In this document: one piece after another, positions 1 to 8,988 of the stretch
How positions within the stretch are numbered: the first letter of the stretch is position 1
How the letters are laid out: the number at the start of each line of letters is the position of its first letter
From: Bacterioplanoides sp965219715
Lineage (GTDB): Bacteria > Pseudomonadota > Gammaproteobacteria > Pseudomonadales > Oceanobacteraceae
Direction: 5' to 3'
NCBI RefSeq assembly: GCF_965219715.1
Contig: NZ_OZ244785.1
Coordinates: 496,001 to 560,000 of the forward strand
DNA: 64,000 bases
Position numbers and translations under genes: made by a program
Notes under the pieces: generated by a model
The model's database searches: none
What the model saw: only the letters and a program-made list of their open reading frames with translations
Told to the model about the DNA's origin: nothing

Positions 1-412
1 AATGGCTCAGGTAATCCAGACCGGCTCCAATAAACTCGCCTAATGCTTCGTATTGCTTATTCACGATGACGGCTTCGATACGAGCCCAGTCCAGATTCAG
101 GTAATCATGAACAATCGCATTTCTCATCCCAGCGGCGCCTTTCAGTGTCGCGTGAGGAATGTTGCTATTCAATAGGTCATGAGCGGTTAGCAGGTTTTTA
201 TAAGCATCACCAGAGTGGGTTTTTCCGGCTTTTTTGCAGCAATGTTTAGCTACACCGATGGCAGCTTCGATCATGATTTGCAGGCTACGCTCTGCAGCGA
301 GACGTTCGATTTTACGCAGCGGCTGTAGTTTTATGGCTTCAGCAAGTTCGTTTAATGTTTCGAGTTGTTCCTGCACATGCTGGCGCATGGAGATAACGTA
401 AGCTTCATTCAT
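1..412 (-). CDS. hepT: HepT-type toxin (DUF86 family), 3' end cut by window edge
   Basis: Translating the minus strand from the ATG at 412 gives an open frame of 137 residues that runs off the left edge, so the C-terminus is missing. It is helical and carries the HEPN signature RX4HXY as R97, H102 and Y104 (RNAIVHDY). In HepT toxins this is the RNase active site, and the tyrosine is the residue AMPylated by the partner antitoxin. The ATG overlaps the TGA of the upstream nucleotidyltransferase gene by 4 nt (ATGA), the usual coupling for MntA/HepT pairs. The role as RNase toxin is inferred from the family. Only the extreme C-terminus is unseen, and the motif is complete. Confidence 0.88.
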   Translation of the reverse strand, partial: MNEAYVISMRQHVQEQLETLNELAEAIKLQPLRKIERLAAERSLQIMIEAAIGVAKHCCKKAGKTHSGDAYKNLLTAHDLLNSNIPHATLKGAAGMRNAIVHDYLNLDWARIEAVIVNKQYEALGEFIGAGLDYLSH

Positions 413-771
413 CCTTGCTGGCTCCAGTATTTAAAATCTTCCCATTTCGACCACACCCTTTGTTCAATCAGCATTGCCTGATCTTCACCGAAAAGGCGTT
501 TACCTTCGATTGCTTCGAAAGCGAGTGGCGCAGGTGCTTCGATGATTGAGATAGAGTTAACATCACGTTGAGTTAAATCACTCAGAGCTGAATCAAACTC
601 AGGGAGTTGCTGCCAGGAATCAGACTGTTCTGGCAGCAGAAGGGCAAGATCAATATCGCTGTGTTCGTTGGCAGTTCCTTTGGCAAAGCTGCCATACAGC
701 CAGGCTGCCAGAACCCCTTGCTGTTGCAAGTAATCAGATACTTGTTGGAGGAGTGCGTCAGATAGCTGCAT
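409..771 (-). CDS. mntA: MntA-type nucleotidyltransferase antitoxin
   Basis: A 120-residue minimal nucleotidyltransferase. The fold's signature GSX10DXD is intact: G27-S28, then D39 and D41 (HSDIDLALLL). Antitoxins of this family (MntA of Shewanella) neutralise HepT by attaching AMP units to its active-site tyrosine, and all catalytic residues needed for that are visible here. AAGGAG lies just upstream of the ATG. The gene sits 11 nt after a Fic-fold gene and overlaps hepT by 4 nt, so the three are probably one transcript. The antitoxin role is inferred from the pair; the nucleotidyltransferase fold is seen directly. Confidence 0.9.
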   Translation of the reverse strand: MQLSDALLQQVSDYLQQQGVLAAWLYGSFAKGTANEHSDIDLALLLPEQSDSWQQLPEFDSALSDLTQRDVNSISIIEAPAPLAFEAIEGKRLFGEDQAMLIEQRVWSKWEDFKYWSQQG

Positions 772-782
772 CGGAAGCTCCT

Positions 783-1475
783 TTATTCCTGCATAATTTC
801 TACGGCTCTGGGATCAAGACATGAGCGCATAAAGGCATTCATAGGGCCTTGCTCATCCGACTCATAAAAATCCAGCATCAGCTGGTTAAATTCCAGTTGC
901 CGGGAGGCGGGTAGGTTAATCGCCGGGTAGCCTGCTTGCAGCAGAATACCATTCATCATAAAACGGCCCATGCGTTTATTGACGTCCCAGAAGAACTGAT
1001 TGCGGGCCATGGTCAAGAATATATGAATAGCCTGATCGTAAATATCAGTCAGCTGATTCATATCGGCGACCATTTTTTCAAATGCAGCTGGCAACAAATC
1101 GGCTTTGGGCGGGGTGTAGCTGGTGCCTGCGATCAGAACGCCCCCTGTTCTGAAATGACCCCATTCCAACGCTTCTTCCAGTCCGGCTATGCCATGAAGT
1201 TTGCAGGCAATGTCTGCAGTTACTTCAAACTCATCATTTTTGATCATGGTGAATAAAGCATTCCAGGCTTTGCCCTGGTTTGCGGTAATCACCTGGTCGG
1301 TTAATTTACTGCCGCCAATGGTGATGCCATCGAGAATGGTCTGAACTTCCGGCAGGGTGAAATTAATATTTTCCAGCTGAATGGCGTTATGAACCAATGA
1401 AGACAGGTCATGCTTAGCCAGCATCAGGGCTTTAGCCTGATTGGGTTTGATCTGAACGAAAGCTTGTTGGTTCAT
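783..1475 (-). CDS. Fic-fold protein with substituted catalytic histidine
   Basis: A 230-residue Fic/DOC-family protein. The Fic loop, normally HPFxDGNGRxxR, reads QFFWDVNKRMGR at residues 160-171. The core F, D, N, R and final R remain, but the catalytic His is Gln and both Gly are replaced (V165, K167). An E35-N36 pair in an N-terminal helix resembles the inhibitory glutamate motif of Fic proteins, with Ala instead of Ser/Thr four residues before. Active Fic enzymes usually transfer AMP to hydroxyl side chains; without the His this one is probably impaired, regulatory, or uses other chemistry. It is first in an apparent operon with mntA and hepT. Fic membership is confident; the function is not known. 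Confidence 0.85.
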   Translation of the reverse strand: MNQQAFVQIKPNQAKALMLAKHDLSSLVHNAIQLENINFTLPEVQTILDGITIGGSKLTDQVITANQGKAWNALFTMIKNDEFEVTADIACKLHGIAGLEEALEWGHFRTGGVLIAGTSYTPPKADLLPAAFEKMVADMNQLTDIYDQAIHIFLTMARNQFFWDVNKRMGRFMMNGILLQAGYPAINLPASRQLEFNQLMLDFYESDEQGPMNAFMRSCLDPRAVEIMQE

Positions 1476-1530
1476 AGGATAAAGCTCAGAAAGAGATTGG
1501 TTTTTCGCTATTTTAGCGGAAGCAGATAAT

Positions 1531-1566
1531 AAAATCCCTCTGAGCTAAAAGCATCAGAGGGATTTA
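1531..1566 (-). terminator. Terminator downstream of valS
   Basis: A perfect 12-bp inverted repeat (1532-1543 with 1554-1565, AAATCCCTCTGA) with a 10-nt loop. On the minus strand it is followed by a T-rich run. It lies 24 nt beyond the valS stop and separates valS from the Fic/MntA/HepT unit. Confidence 0.85.
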
Positions 1567-1589
1567 AAGTTCGAGAATTCAGCAGCTGA

Positions 1590-4544
1590 TTACAGCGCCT
1601 GAATTTTCTCGATTTGCTCTTTCAGCTTAGCGATATCACGCTCGAAACCAGCGGCTTTTTCTTTCTCTTTTTCGATAACCGCAGCGGGAGCTTTGTCGGT
1701 AAAGCCTGGGTTGCCCAGCTTGTTGGTTACGCGATCCAGATCTTTGCCCAGCTTCTCAATCGATTTATTCAGACGCGCAACTTCGGCGTCTTTATCGATA
1801 AAGCCAGCCATTGGAATCAAAATTTCCATGTCGCCAACTAACTGAGTGACCGACATTGGTTCTTCATCACCTTCGTTCAGCCAGGTCAGCTTCTCCAGCT
1901 TGGCCAGCTTCATCAGGAAGGCCTGGTTTTCTTCAGCACGACGGAAGTCATCGTCGTCGCCGTTTTTGAACAATAATTCCAGTTCTTTACTTGGTGGAAT
2001 CTGCTTTTCACCACGTACGTTACGTACCGCGGTGATCACATCCTGCAGCCATTTTACGTCAGCTTCCGCGTCGGTATCGATCAGGGCTTCCTGAGCTTGC
2101 GGGAATTCCGCCAGCATAATGCTGTCACCAGATTTACCCGCCAGCTCTTTTACCTGCTGCCAGATTTCTTCGGTGATAAACGGCATGATTGGGTGAGCCA
2201 GTCGTAATACCGCTTCCAGTACACGAACCAGAGTGCCCAGGGTGCCACGCTTAGCTTCGATTGGTGCATTTTCGTCCCACAGAACCGGCTTAGACAGTTC
2301 CAGGTACCAATCGCAGTATTCGTTCCAGATAAATTCGTACAGCGCAGACGCCGCCATATCGAAACGGTACTGGTCGAAGTGACGACGCACTTCCTGCTCG
2401 GCAAATTGCAGGCGGGAAATAATCCAGCGATCTGCCAGAGACAGCATTGCATCTTCGCCGTTGGCGCCACACTTGGCTTTCATTTCGTCAGTGATGGCGA
2501 TGGTGGTGCCATCTGCTGCGGCTTTATCAACCGCTTCTTCGCCAGCAACCGATAACATCACATAACGCGAGGCGTTCCATAACTTGTTACAGAAGTTACG
2601 GTAACCCTCCAGACGTTTCATATCCCAGTTGATATCACGACCGGTAGAAGCCATCGCCGCCAGGGTGAAACGCAGGGCGTCGGTACCGTGTGGTGCAATG
2701 CCTTCCGGGAATTCTTTTTTCGTGCGCTTGCCAATTTTCTCAGCCAGCTGTGGCTGCATCATGTTGCCGGTACGCTTGTGCATCAGGTTGTCGAGGGAAA
2801 TACCATCGATCATATCCAGTGGGTCGAGTACGTTACCCTTGGATTTCGACATCTTCTGACCGACTTCGTCACGAATCAGGCCGGTCACGTAAATGGTTTT
2901 AAACGGTACCTGAGCTTTGCCGTCTTCATCTTTGCAGAAGTGCATGGTCATCATGATCATGCGCGCAACCCAGAAGAAGATAATATCGAAACCGGTAACC
3001 AGAACGTCAGTCGGGTGGAAGTCCTGCATGCGTTTCAGTACTTCAGGATCATCCAGGTTTGGCCAGCCTAAGGTGCCGAAGGTCCATAGGGCAGAGGAGA
3101 ACCAGGTATCCAGAACGTCGTTGTCCTGAACCAGTTCAACGTCGGCCGCCAGGTTGTTTTGCTCACGCACTTCTTCTTCGGTACGCGCAACGTAGACGTT
3201 ACCTTCTTCGTCGTACCAGGCCGGGATACGGTGACCCCACCACAGCTGACGGGAAATACACCAGTCCTGGATGTCGCGCATCCAGGAGAAGTACATGTTT
3301 TCGTAGTTTTTCGGCACAAATTCGATGTCGCCGTTTTCAACCGCTTCGATAGCCGGTTTCGCCATGGTTTTCGCGTCAACGTACCATTGGTCGGTCAGCA
3401 TTGGCTCAATCACCACGCCGCCACGGTCGCCATAAGGGATAACCATGTCGTTTTCAGCGATTTCAACCAGCAGGCCGGCTTCTTCGAAATCGGCCACAAT
3501 GGCTTTACGCGCCGCAAAACGCTCCATGCCGCGGTATTTTTCAGGAATAAAACCAGACAGTTCGTTATTCACGCTGCCGTCGGTGTTGAAGGTCTGAGCT
3601 TCGTCGCGGATATCGGCGTTAAAGGTCAGCACGTTGATCATCGGTAATTTACAGCGCTGGCCAACTCCATAGTCATTGAAGTCGTGGGCCGGAGTGATTT
3701 TCACACAGCCGGTGCCTTTTTCCATATCGGCGTGTTCATCACCAACGATTGGAATACGACGCTCAACAAACGGCAGTACCACTTCTTTGCCAATTAAATG
3801 CTTGTAGCGTGGATCTTCCGGGTTAACGGCTACGCCGGTATCACCCAGCATGGTTTCCGGACGAGTTGTTGCGACCACGATATGAGCGTGTTCGTTACCG
3901 TCTTCGTCTTTGTAGGTTAAGCCGTCAGCCAGTGGGTATTTCAGGTGCCACATCTTGCCTTTTACGTCTTTGTTTTCGACTTCCAGGTCAGAGATGGCGG
4001 TGTGTAATTTCGGGTCCCAGTTAACCAGGCGCTTACCGCGGTAGATCAGGCCGTCTTTGTATAAACGAACGAATACTTCCTGAACCGCTTTGTAGAAACC
4101 GTCGTCCATGGTGAAACGTTCGGTTTCCCAGTCAACGGAGTTACCTAAACGGCGCATCTGGCTGGTGATGGTGCCACCGGAGTGTTCTTTCCACTCCCAG
4201 ATTTTTTTAGTGAATTCTTCACGACCTAGCGCGTGACGATCTGGCTGGCCTTCCGCCGCCAGTTTACGCTCAACCACCATCTGGGTGGCGATACCGGCGT
4301 GGTCGGTACCAACCTGCCACAGGGCTTTGTTGCCGTTCATACGCTTGTAGCGGGTGAGGGCATCCTGAATGGTGTGCTGGAACGCGTGACCCATGTGCAG
4401 CGAGCCGGTGACGTTCGGCGGCGGAATCATGATGGAATATCCTTCGCCGGTCAGGTGGTCCTGATAAGGTTTGAAATAACCTTTCTCTTCCCACTGCTTG
4501 TACCAGTTTTGCTCTAAAGCGTTGGGTTGATACGTCTTATCCAT
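1590..4544 (-). CDS. valS: Valyl-tRNA synthetase
   Basis: A class Ia aminoacyl-tRNA synthetase of 984 residues that charges tRNA-Val with valine in the cytoplasm. The HIGH-type motif is in PPNVTGSLHMGH (about residues 42-53) and KMSKS is near residue 562. Between them lies the editing (CP1) insert with TTRPETMLGDT. The C-terminal 70 residues form the Val-type coiled coil (DKDAEVARLNKSIEKLGKDL onward). Slightly longer than the E. coli enzyme (951). It follows the holC unit on the same strand, as in many gammaproteobacteria, but a strong terminator lies between, so valS probably has its own promoter in 4545-4700. Nothing is missing. Confidence 0.98.
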   Translation of the reverse strand: MDKTYQPNALEQNWYKQWEEKGYFKPYQDHLTGEGYSIMIPPPNVTGSLHMGHAFQHTIQDALTRYKRMNGNKALWQVGTDHAGIATQMVVERKLAAEGQPDRHALGREEFTKKIWEWKEHSGGTITSQMRRLGNSVDWETERFTMDDGFYKAVQEVFVRLYKDGLIYRGKRLVNWDPKLHTAISDLEVENKDVKGKMWHLKYPLADGLTYKDEDGNEHAHIVVATTRPETMLGDTGVAVNPEDPRYKHLIGKEVVLPFVERRIPIVGDEHADMEKGTGCVKITPAHDFNDYGVGQRCKLPMINVLTFNADIRDEAQTFNTDGSVNNELSGFIPEKYRGMERFAARKAIVADFEEAGLLVEIAENDMVIPYGDRGGVVIEPMLTDQWYVDAKTMAKPAIEAVENGDIEFVPKNYENMYFSWMRDIQDWCISRQLWWGHRIPAWYDEEGNVYVARTEEEVREQNNLAADVELVQDNDVLDTWFSSALWTFGTLGWPNLDDPEVLKRMQDFHPTDVLVTGFDIIFFWVARMIMMTMHFCKDEDGKAQVPFKTIYVTGLIRDEVGQKMSKSKGNVLDPLDMIDGISLDNLMHKRTGNMMQPQLAEKIGKRTKKEFPEGIAPHGTDALRFTLAAMASTGRDINWDMKRLEGYRNFCNKLWNASRYVMLSVAGEEAVDKAAADGTTIAITDEMKAKCGANGEDAMLSLADRWIISRLQFAEQEVRRHFDQYRFDMAASALYEFIWNEYCDWYLELSKPVLWDENAPIEAKRGTLGTLVRVLEAVLRLAHPIMPFITEEIWQQVKELAGKSGDSIMLAEFPQAQEALIDTDAEADVKWLQDVITAVRNVRGEKQIPPSKELELLFKNGDDDDFRRAEENQAFLMKLAKLEKLTWLNEGDEEPMSVTQLVGDMEILIPMAGFIDKDAEVARLNKSIEKLGKDLDRVTNKLGNPGFTDKAPAAVIEKEKEKAAGFERDIAKLKEQIEKIQAL

Positions 4545-4702
4545 AGTGCTCGTTGCTACTCGTTCGTTGTATTCGGGCGTTTTGTTCGGAATGCGTCAGT
4601 GGCGGGCGTTTGTTTAAATGCCAGTCAGTGCGCGAAAAATGGGGCGTATTATAGCGGAAGTAAAGCAAGGAAGCAGCCGGTTTTCAGCGGCTTTTACAGG
4701 CA

Positions 4703-4741
4703 TAAAAAAACGCCGCTCAGGGCTGACTGAGCGGCGTTTTT
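4703..4741 (-). terminator. Terminator of the holC unit
   Basis: A GC-rich 10-bp stem (CGCCGCTCAG, 4711-4720, with 4727-4736) and 6-nt loop, flanked by A and T runs on both sides. On the minus strand it ends in seven T. It lies about 30 nt after the stop of the low-complexity gene and upstream of valS. Confidence 0.9.
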
Positions 4742-4772
4742 GTTAATGACGTTGTTATTAATGGCGATGTGC

Positions 4773-5627
4773 TCAGAGTTTATCAGCCAGAATCTGACGT
4801 AACCGCGCTTCAATTTCCGGCATCATTTCGTGTACCAGCTGGTCGATGATGGCGGTTTTGTGCAGCTCGGTCAGTGGTACTGAACTGGCCGCTGGTGTAG
4901 CTGCAGGCTTGATCGGCTGTGGTGGTTCTTCCGCCGGAGTTCCCATGATTTTCGCCATGGTCGCTTGTGCCTGTTCGGCGCTGAACTGGGCGGCTTCACG
5001 TTCACGAGCCAGGCGCTCCAGTACCGCCTGGGGCAGGAATGGGTTGTTCGATGCCACTGTCGACTTGATTTGTGGCGCTGCAGTCGACATTAGTGGTGGT
5101 TCTGATGATTGTTGGGCAGATTGGTCGGATGAGCGCTCAACGGGCTGTTCAGTTTCCGCCCCCGCAGGCTGCCGGTCATCCAGTGCAAACACATCGTTGT
5201 CAGCCAGGGTTGGAATGTCGATATCGTTGGCGGCCGGGTTGCCCTGTGGTTCATCGAACAGGTCAACATACACGTCGCTGTTATTGTCCAGAGCACTGTC
5301 GATCAGATCGGCAATGGCGTTTGGATCAAAACTGGTGGCTTCTTCTTCGAGTGGGAAGATGGCTTCGTTGGAAGAGGGCTGGTTAGGATTGAATGCAGGT
5401 TTGGCGACGGCTTTGAGAACGGGGGCTTCGGGTTTGAGCAATGGTGGTTCCGATTGCATTGCCGCTTTGTCGCCCAGAGCATCACTGAGTACCGGGATGT
5501 CCTGGGCAGGCTCAATCACGGGTACGGCTTTTGCCTGATCCACCTGATCACTGGCGGCGTCATCAAGCACCCGCTGCAGTGTCTCTAACTCGTCTAACAA
5601 GTCACGTGGTTCGTTGCTGTTGCTCAT
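4773..5627 (-). CDS. Low-complexity protein encoded between holC and valS
   Basis: A 284-residue acidic protein of unknown function. The first 25 residues (RDLLDELETLQRVLDD) and last 35 (KTAIIDQLVHEMMPEIEARL) look like conserved amphipathic helices. The 200 residues between are rich in Pro, Ala, Asp, Gln and Ser and look disordered. It starts immediately after the holC stop codon (5628-5630), so the two are almost certainly co-translated. Pseudomonads have a similar uncharacterised gene at the same holC-valS position. The layout suggests a linker with two docking ends, possibly at the clamp loader, but that is inference from position only. Confidence 0.7.
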   Translation of the reverse strand: MSNSNEPRDLLDELETLQRVLDDAASDQVDQAKAVPVIEPAQDIPVLSDALGDKAAMQSEPPLLKPEAPVLKAVAKPAFNPNQPSSNEAIFPLEEEATSFDPNAIADLIDSALDNNSDVYVDLFDEPQGNPAANDIDIPTLADNDVFALDDRQPAGAETEQPVERSSDQSAQQSSEPPLMSTAAPQIKSTVASNNPFLPQAVLERLAREREAAQFSAEQAQATMAKIMGTPAEEPPQPIKPAATPAASSVPLTELHKTAIIDQLVHEMMPEIEARLRQILADKL

Positions 5628-6065
5628 CTAGCGCATTCTCATATCGGTATGGGTTATAGGATAACCCCGGTCTTGCAAATATTTATAGTGTTTTCGAGTG
5701 TAGTTCAGTACGTCGTCCTGTTGAACCACTACCTCAACCAGACGATGAAATCGGCTGAAAAAGTCTGGTAGCTGATGGCTGAGATTGATCAGCACATCAT
5801 GCTGGTGTCCGGCATCGGCCTGCCAGCCAATACTGACCTGACAATTAGCCGGAGCCTGTGGATCATTCAGCAGGGCGTGGGGCACAAAGGCATCATCACG
5901 ATAGCACCAGAGTAATTCACTAAATGCCTTAGCCTGTTGCTCTGAATCAAGCTGAATTAACACCTGATTGCCTTGGCGGCTGGCTTTTTCGGTTAAACGG
6001 CAGGCGAACTGCCATTGATCCTGCTGTTGTTGTCCGGCCAGGATATAGAAGCCAACGTCGGTCAT
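5628..6065 (-). CDS. holC: DNA polymerase III chi subunit
   Basis: Chi, the clamp-loader accessory subunit that binds SSB. The WCYRDDAFVPH stretch and the later INL/FFSRFHRLVEVV segment match the HolC family. An in-frame GTG at 6095 would give 155 residues and overlap the upstream TetR gene. I prefer the ATG at 6065 (MTDVGFYIL), which gives 145 residues, close to the E. coli length (147), and begins where family members begin. GAGAA lies about 12 nt upstream. pepA, often upstream of holC in related bacteria, is absent; a TetR regulator stands there instead. Confidence 0.93.
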   Translation of the reverse strand: MTDVGFYILAGQQQQDQWQFACRLTEKASRQGNQVLIQLDSEQQAKAFSELLWCYRDDAFVPHALLNDPQAPANCQVSIGWQADAGHQHDVLINLSHQLPDFFSRFHRLVEVVVQQDDVLNYTRKHYKYLQDRGYPITHTDMRMR

Positions 6066-6081
6066 CGCTTGTGTTCTCTGT

Positions 6082-6750
6082 TCATGGCTCGCCACGCTCG
6101 GTCTGGATAAAGCCGGCCATTAACCAGTGAATATGCTGGTGAAACACGGTTTTAAAATCGACCAGTAATATATTGAACGGCGGCTGTTGCATGGCCTCTG
6201 CGGCGGTTTCGCTTGGGTGAGCTATGTGCCAGCAGCCAATCATGGTGGCCTGAATATGGTGTAACAGGCTGATAGCCTGGGGAATGGAAATGCCCAGCCA
6301 GTCGGAAATTTTCTGGGCGAAACGTGCCATTAGTGGCATTAATTCGCGCTTAAAGTCTTTTGCTTCATCAACGGTCAGATTCTGTTCCAGCACGGTATGC
6401 AGAATGGCATTCAGGCGGCAAAACAGCGGATGCTGGTTGATCACTTCAACGCAGGCGTCGGCCGGAGTTCGTTGTTCATCCAGCGCCTCGGCAGAAACCA
6501 CCATGGCTTCGAGCTGTTGCAGATAGAGCGCCAGAAACAGCGTTTCCTTTGAACGGAAATAGCGATACAGCGCCGCTTTAGTGATGCCGATGTGTTGTGC
6601 AATATCGATCAGATTCACCTTATCAAACGCGGCATCGTCAAAATGCACGGCCGCAGCGTCCAGAATTTGCTGGCGACGCAGGGCTTTTTGTTCCGGGCTT
6701 TTGGCTCGCTGGCGAATTTCCGGGATGGCGTTGTCTGATTTGGCGGTCAT
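6082..6750 (-). CDS. TetR/AcrR-family transcriptional regulator
   Basis: A 222-residue one-component regulator. The N-terminal domain has the TetR helix-turn-helix: RRQQILDAAAVHFDDAAFD, then IAQHIGITKAALYRYFRSKE at about residues 48-67. The rest is an all-helical ligand and dimer domain with no recognisable binding motif. A basic 25-residue tail precedes the domain. It begins 32 nt after rlmA and ends just past the rejected GTG start of holC, so it may be transcribed with dapE-rlmA-holC. Its target is unknown and no clear palindromic operator is visible nearby. Confidence 0.93.
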   Translation of the reverse strand: MTAKSDNAIPEIRQRAKSPEQKALRRQQILDAAAVHFDDAAFDKVNLIDIAQHIGITKAALYRYFRSKETLFLALYLQQLEAMVVSAEALDEQRTPADACVEVINQHPLFCRLNAILHTVLEQNLTVDEAKDFKRELMPLMARFAQKISDWLGISIPQAISLLHHIQATMIGCWHIAHPSETAAEAMQQPPFNILLVDFKTVFHQHIHWLMAGFIQTERGEP

Positions 6751-6782
6751 AAGGTACTGCAGTGACTTAACTCGCTAATGGG

Positions 6783-7700
6783 CTACTGATCAACATTCAG
6801 GTCAGAGGTATTCTGCGTTGCTGATGGGTTTTGTGCAAACTGGTGCAATACCACATCAATAGTGACGGTCAGGTTCTCCCGCGCCAGCAATCGATCACGC
6901 GCTTCCTGGCTGGCTTTCCATACATGGGGTGTCATCAACAGTAAGTCGTGAATCTGCTCCGAACTGGTCAGTTCAATGGTGTAGCTCAGCGGTTGTTCGT
7001 TAACGCAGAAAAATCCGTTGTCTTCCATTACCCGGGTCGGGTTAAAGCAGCTGTCTTTAACTTGCGGGTAGAGGATTTCGCGCATTTCGCGTAGATGGCC
7101 AAGGCCGGTATTGATGGTAAATACCTGACCTTCCGGGCGCAGTACCTTGCTGAAACCTTCCGGCATCAGGCGGGTAAACAAACAGCAGATATGGTCGAGG
7201 CTGTGTTGCTGAAACGGCAAGTCAGCGCCGGACGCAACCAGCCATTCGAGCTGATTGTTGGCCGCTTCAAGCTGTTTGCCACGACGAGCCGCCGCGCGTA
7301 CCGCATCCTTGGAAATATCAACGCCGTAGACACGATGCGTATGTTGGCTGTTGCTCAGCGACTGCGATAAGCGGGTGGTGTAATAACCCTCGCCACAGCC
7401 AACATCACACAGCTGCAGTGACTGATCGGCAACCAGGCTGTTATTTACGGCCTTATTTAATAGCTCAGAAATAGGCTGGTATACACCGGAATCCAGCAGC
7501 CGTTGGCGTGCGTCGACCATGTCGGCACCGTCGCCGGGAGACTTTGAACGCTTTTTATGCGCCAGCAGTAAATTCAGGTATCCCTGGCGCGCACGGTCGA
7601 AGCTGTGGTTGTTGTCGCAGCGCCAGTGCTTATGGTCGTCACTGCTCAGTGGCTCGCGGCACACCGGGCAGATCAGTTGTGAAGGTAAAGCCTGGGTCAT
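6783..7700 (-). CDS. rlmA: 23S rRNA (guanine-N1)-methyltransferase RlmA
   Basis: A 305-residue SAM-dependent methyltransferase of the RlmA family, which methylates N1 of a guanine in helix 35 of 23S rRNA. The N-terminal zinc finger is visible as C11, C14, C28 and H32, followed by the typical FDRARQGYLNLLLAHKKRSKS. The SAM-binding motif is LCDVGCGEGYYTTRL near residue 97, and VYGVDISKDAVRAA follows. About 30 extra residues lie at the C-terminus compared with E. coli. The start is 1 nt after the dapE stop, so the two genes are likely coupled. Confidence 0.95.
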   Translation of the reverse strand: MTQALPSQLICPVCREPLSSDDHKHWRCDNNHSFDRARQGYLNLLLAHKKRSKSPGDGADMVDARQRLLDSGVYQPISELLNKAVNNSLVADQSLQLCDVGCGEGYYTTRLSQSLSNSQHTHRVYGVDISKDAVRAAARRGKQLEAANNQLEWLVASGADLPFQQHSLDHICCLFTRLMPEGFSKVLRPEGQVFTINTGLGHLREMREILYPQVKDSCFNPTRVMEDNGFFCVNEQPLSYTIELTSSEQIHDLLLMTPHVWKASQEARDRLLARENLTVTIDVVLHQFAQNPSATQNTSDLNVDQ

Positions 7701-7701
7701 A

Positions 7702-8835
7702 TCAGTCTGCTGCTAACAGCAGTTCCAGCATACGCTCGTAGATTTCGGTCAGGGTGTCGAGATCCTCGGCAGAGACGTGTTCATTCACCTGGTGGATTGT
7801 CGCATTAATAGGACCCAGTTCCAGTACCTGAGCACCGGTTGGCGCAATAAAGCGACCATCGGATGTACCACCTGCGGTCGACAGTTCGGTATCGCGACCG
7901 GTAATTTCTTTGATGGCCTGAACGCTGGCATCGACTAATGGACCGCAATCGGTTAGGAATGGCTGGCCGCTGAGGTTCCATTCGATATCGTATTTCAGAC
8001 CGTGTTTGTCGAGGATGGCTTCGGTGCGTTGCTGCAGAATTTCAGCAGTCAGCTCGGTGGAGAAACGGAAGTTAAAGACAACTTCCAGTTCACCCGGAAT
8101 CACGTTGGTGGCACCGGTGCCGGCGTTAATGTTTGAAATCTGGAAGCTGGTGGCTGGGAAGAAATCATTGCCTTCGTCCCAGTGTTCTGCCGCCAGTTCA
8201 GCCAGTGCTGGTGCGGCTGTGTGTACCGGGTTTTCGGCCAGGTGAGGGTAGGCCACGTGACCTTGCTTGCCGTGCACGCGCAAAATCGCACCTAATGATC
8301 CACGCCGGCCGTTCTTAACTGTGTCACCCACCAGGCTGGTGGATGATGGCTCGCCAACGATACACATATCGATTTTTTCGTTACGGGCTTCCAGCGTCTC
8401 AACCACTTTAACGGTGCCGTTTTTCGCCGGGCCTTCTTCATCGCTGGTGATCAGGTAGGCGATCGAACCTTTGTGGTTCGGGTGTTTTTTCACGAAGTTT
8501 TCGGTGGCGACCAGGAACGCAGCCAACGAGCCTTTCATATCCGCAGCGCCGCGGCCGTGTAGCATGCCGTCGATAACGGCAGGTTCAAACGGCGGGTTGT
8601 TCCAGTTCTTTTCCGGACCGGTTGGTACTACGTCGGTATGACCAGCGAAACACACCAGCGGGCCTTCGCTACCGCGGCGTGACCAGAAATTATCGACTTC
8701 TTCAAAGCGTAACTCTTCATTGTTGAAGCCAACCGCAGCCAGGCGCTCCATCATCAATGCCTGACAACCATCATCTTCTGGAGTGACGGAACGGCGACGG
8801 ATCAGCTCTAGGGCCAGTTCTAAGGTTGGAGTCAT
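7702..8835 (-). CDS. dapE: Succinyl-diaminopimelate desuccinylase
   Basis: An M20-family zinc amidohydrolase of the lysine/diaminopimelate pathway that splits N-succinyl-LL-DAP. The frame is open to 9060, but I place the start at the ATG at 8835 (MTPTLELALELIRRRSVTP). This is where DapE proteins begin and gives 377 residues, the usual length. Visible motifs are GHTDVVPTG with the first metal His, GRGAADMKGS, TSDEEGPA with the catalytic Glu, and the C-terminal GGTSDGRFI. A TTAGGT Shine-Dalgarno lies upstream. It is divergent from hpt and immediately precedes rlmA. Confidence 0.96.
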   Translation of the reverse strand: MTPTLELALELIRRRSVTPEDDGCQALMMERLAAVGFNNEELRFEEVDNFWSRRGSEGPLVCFAGHTDVVPTGPEKNWNNPPFEPAVIDGMLHGRGAADMKGSLAAFLVATENFVKKHPNHKGSIAYLITSDEEGPAKNGTVKVVETLEARNEKIDMCIVGEPSSTSLVGDTVKNGRRGSLGAILRVHGKQGHVAYPHLAENPVHTAAPALAELAAEHWDEGNDFFPATSFQISNINAGTGATNVIPGELEVVFNFRFSTELTAEILQQRTEAILDKHGLKYDIEWNLSGQPFLTDCGPLVDASVQAIKEITGRDTELSTAGGTSDGRFIAPTGAQVLELGPINATIHQVNEHVSAEDLDTLTEIYERMLELLLAAD

Positions 8836-8988
8836 GGAGATACCTAACTGCTTTAAACAAGGTGGATGTAAAAATCGGCGGCATGATAACACAGCTGTAA
8901 CGAAATATTTGCAATTGCGCCTCGCGCTGGCGGTGGTAACATACGCGCCTTTTACCAGCCCGATAATCACTCTACAGGTAGTAATACG

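Noticed and set aside
3159..3647. 162-codon plus-strand frame inside valS
   Set aside because: Fully antisense to a highly conserved synthetase.
4846..5538. 230-codon plus-strand frame opposite the holC-linked gene
   Set aside because: Mirror of a low-complexity, Gln/Pro/Ala-rich gene; its Ser/Ala/Gly-rich product resembles nothing and the minus-strand frame is in the holC unit.
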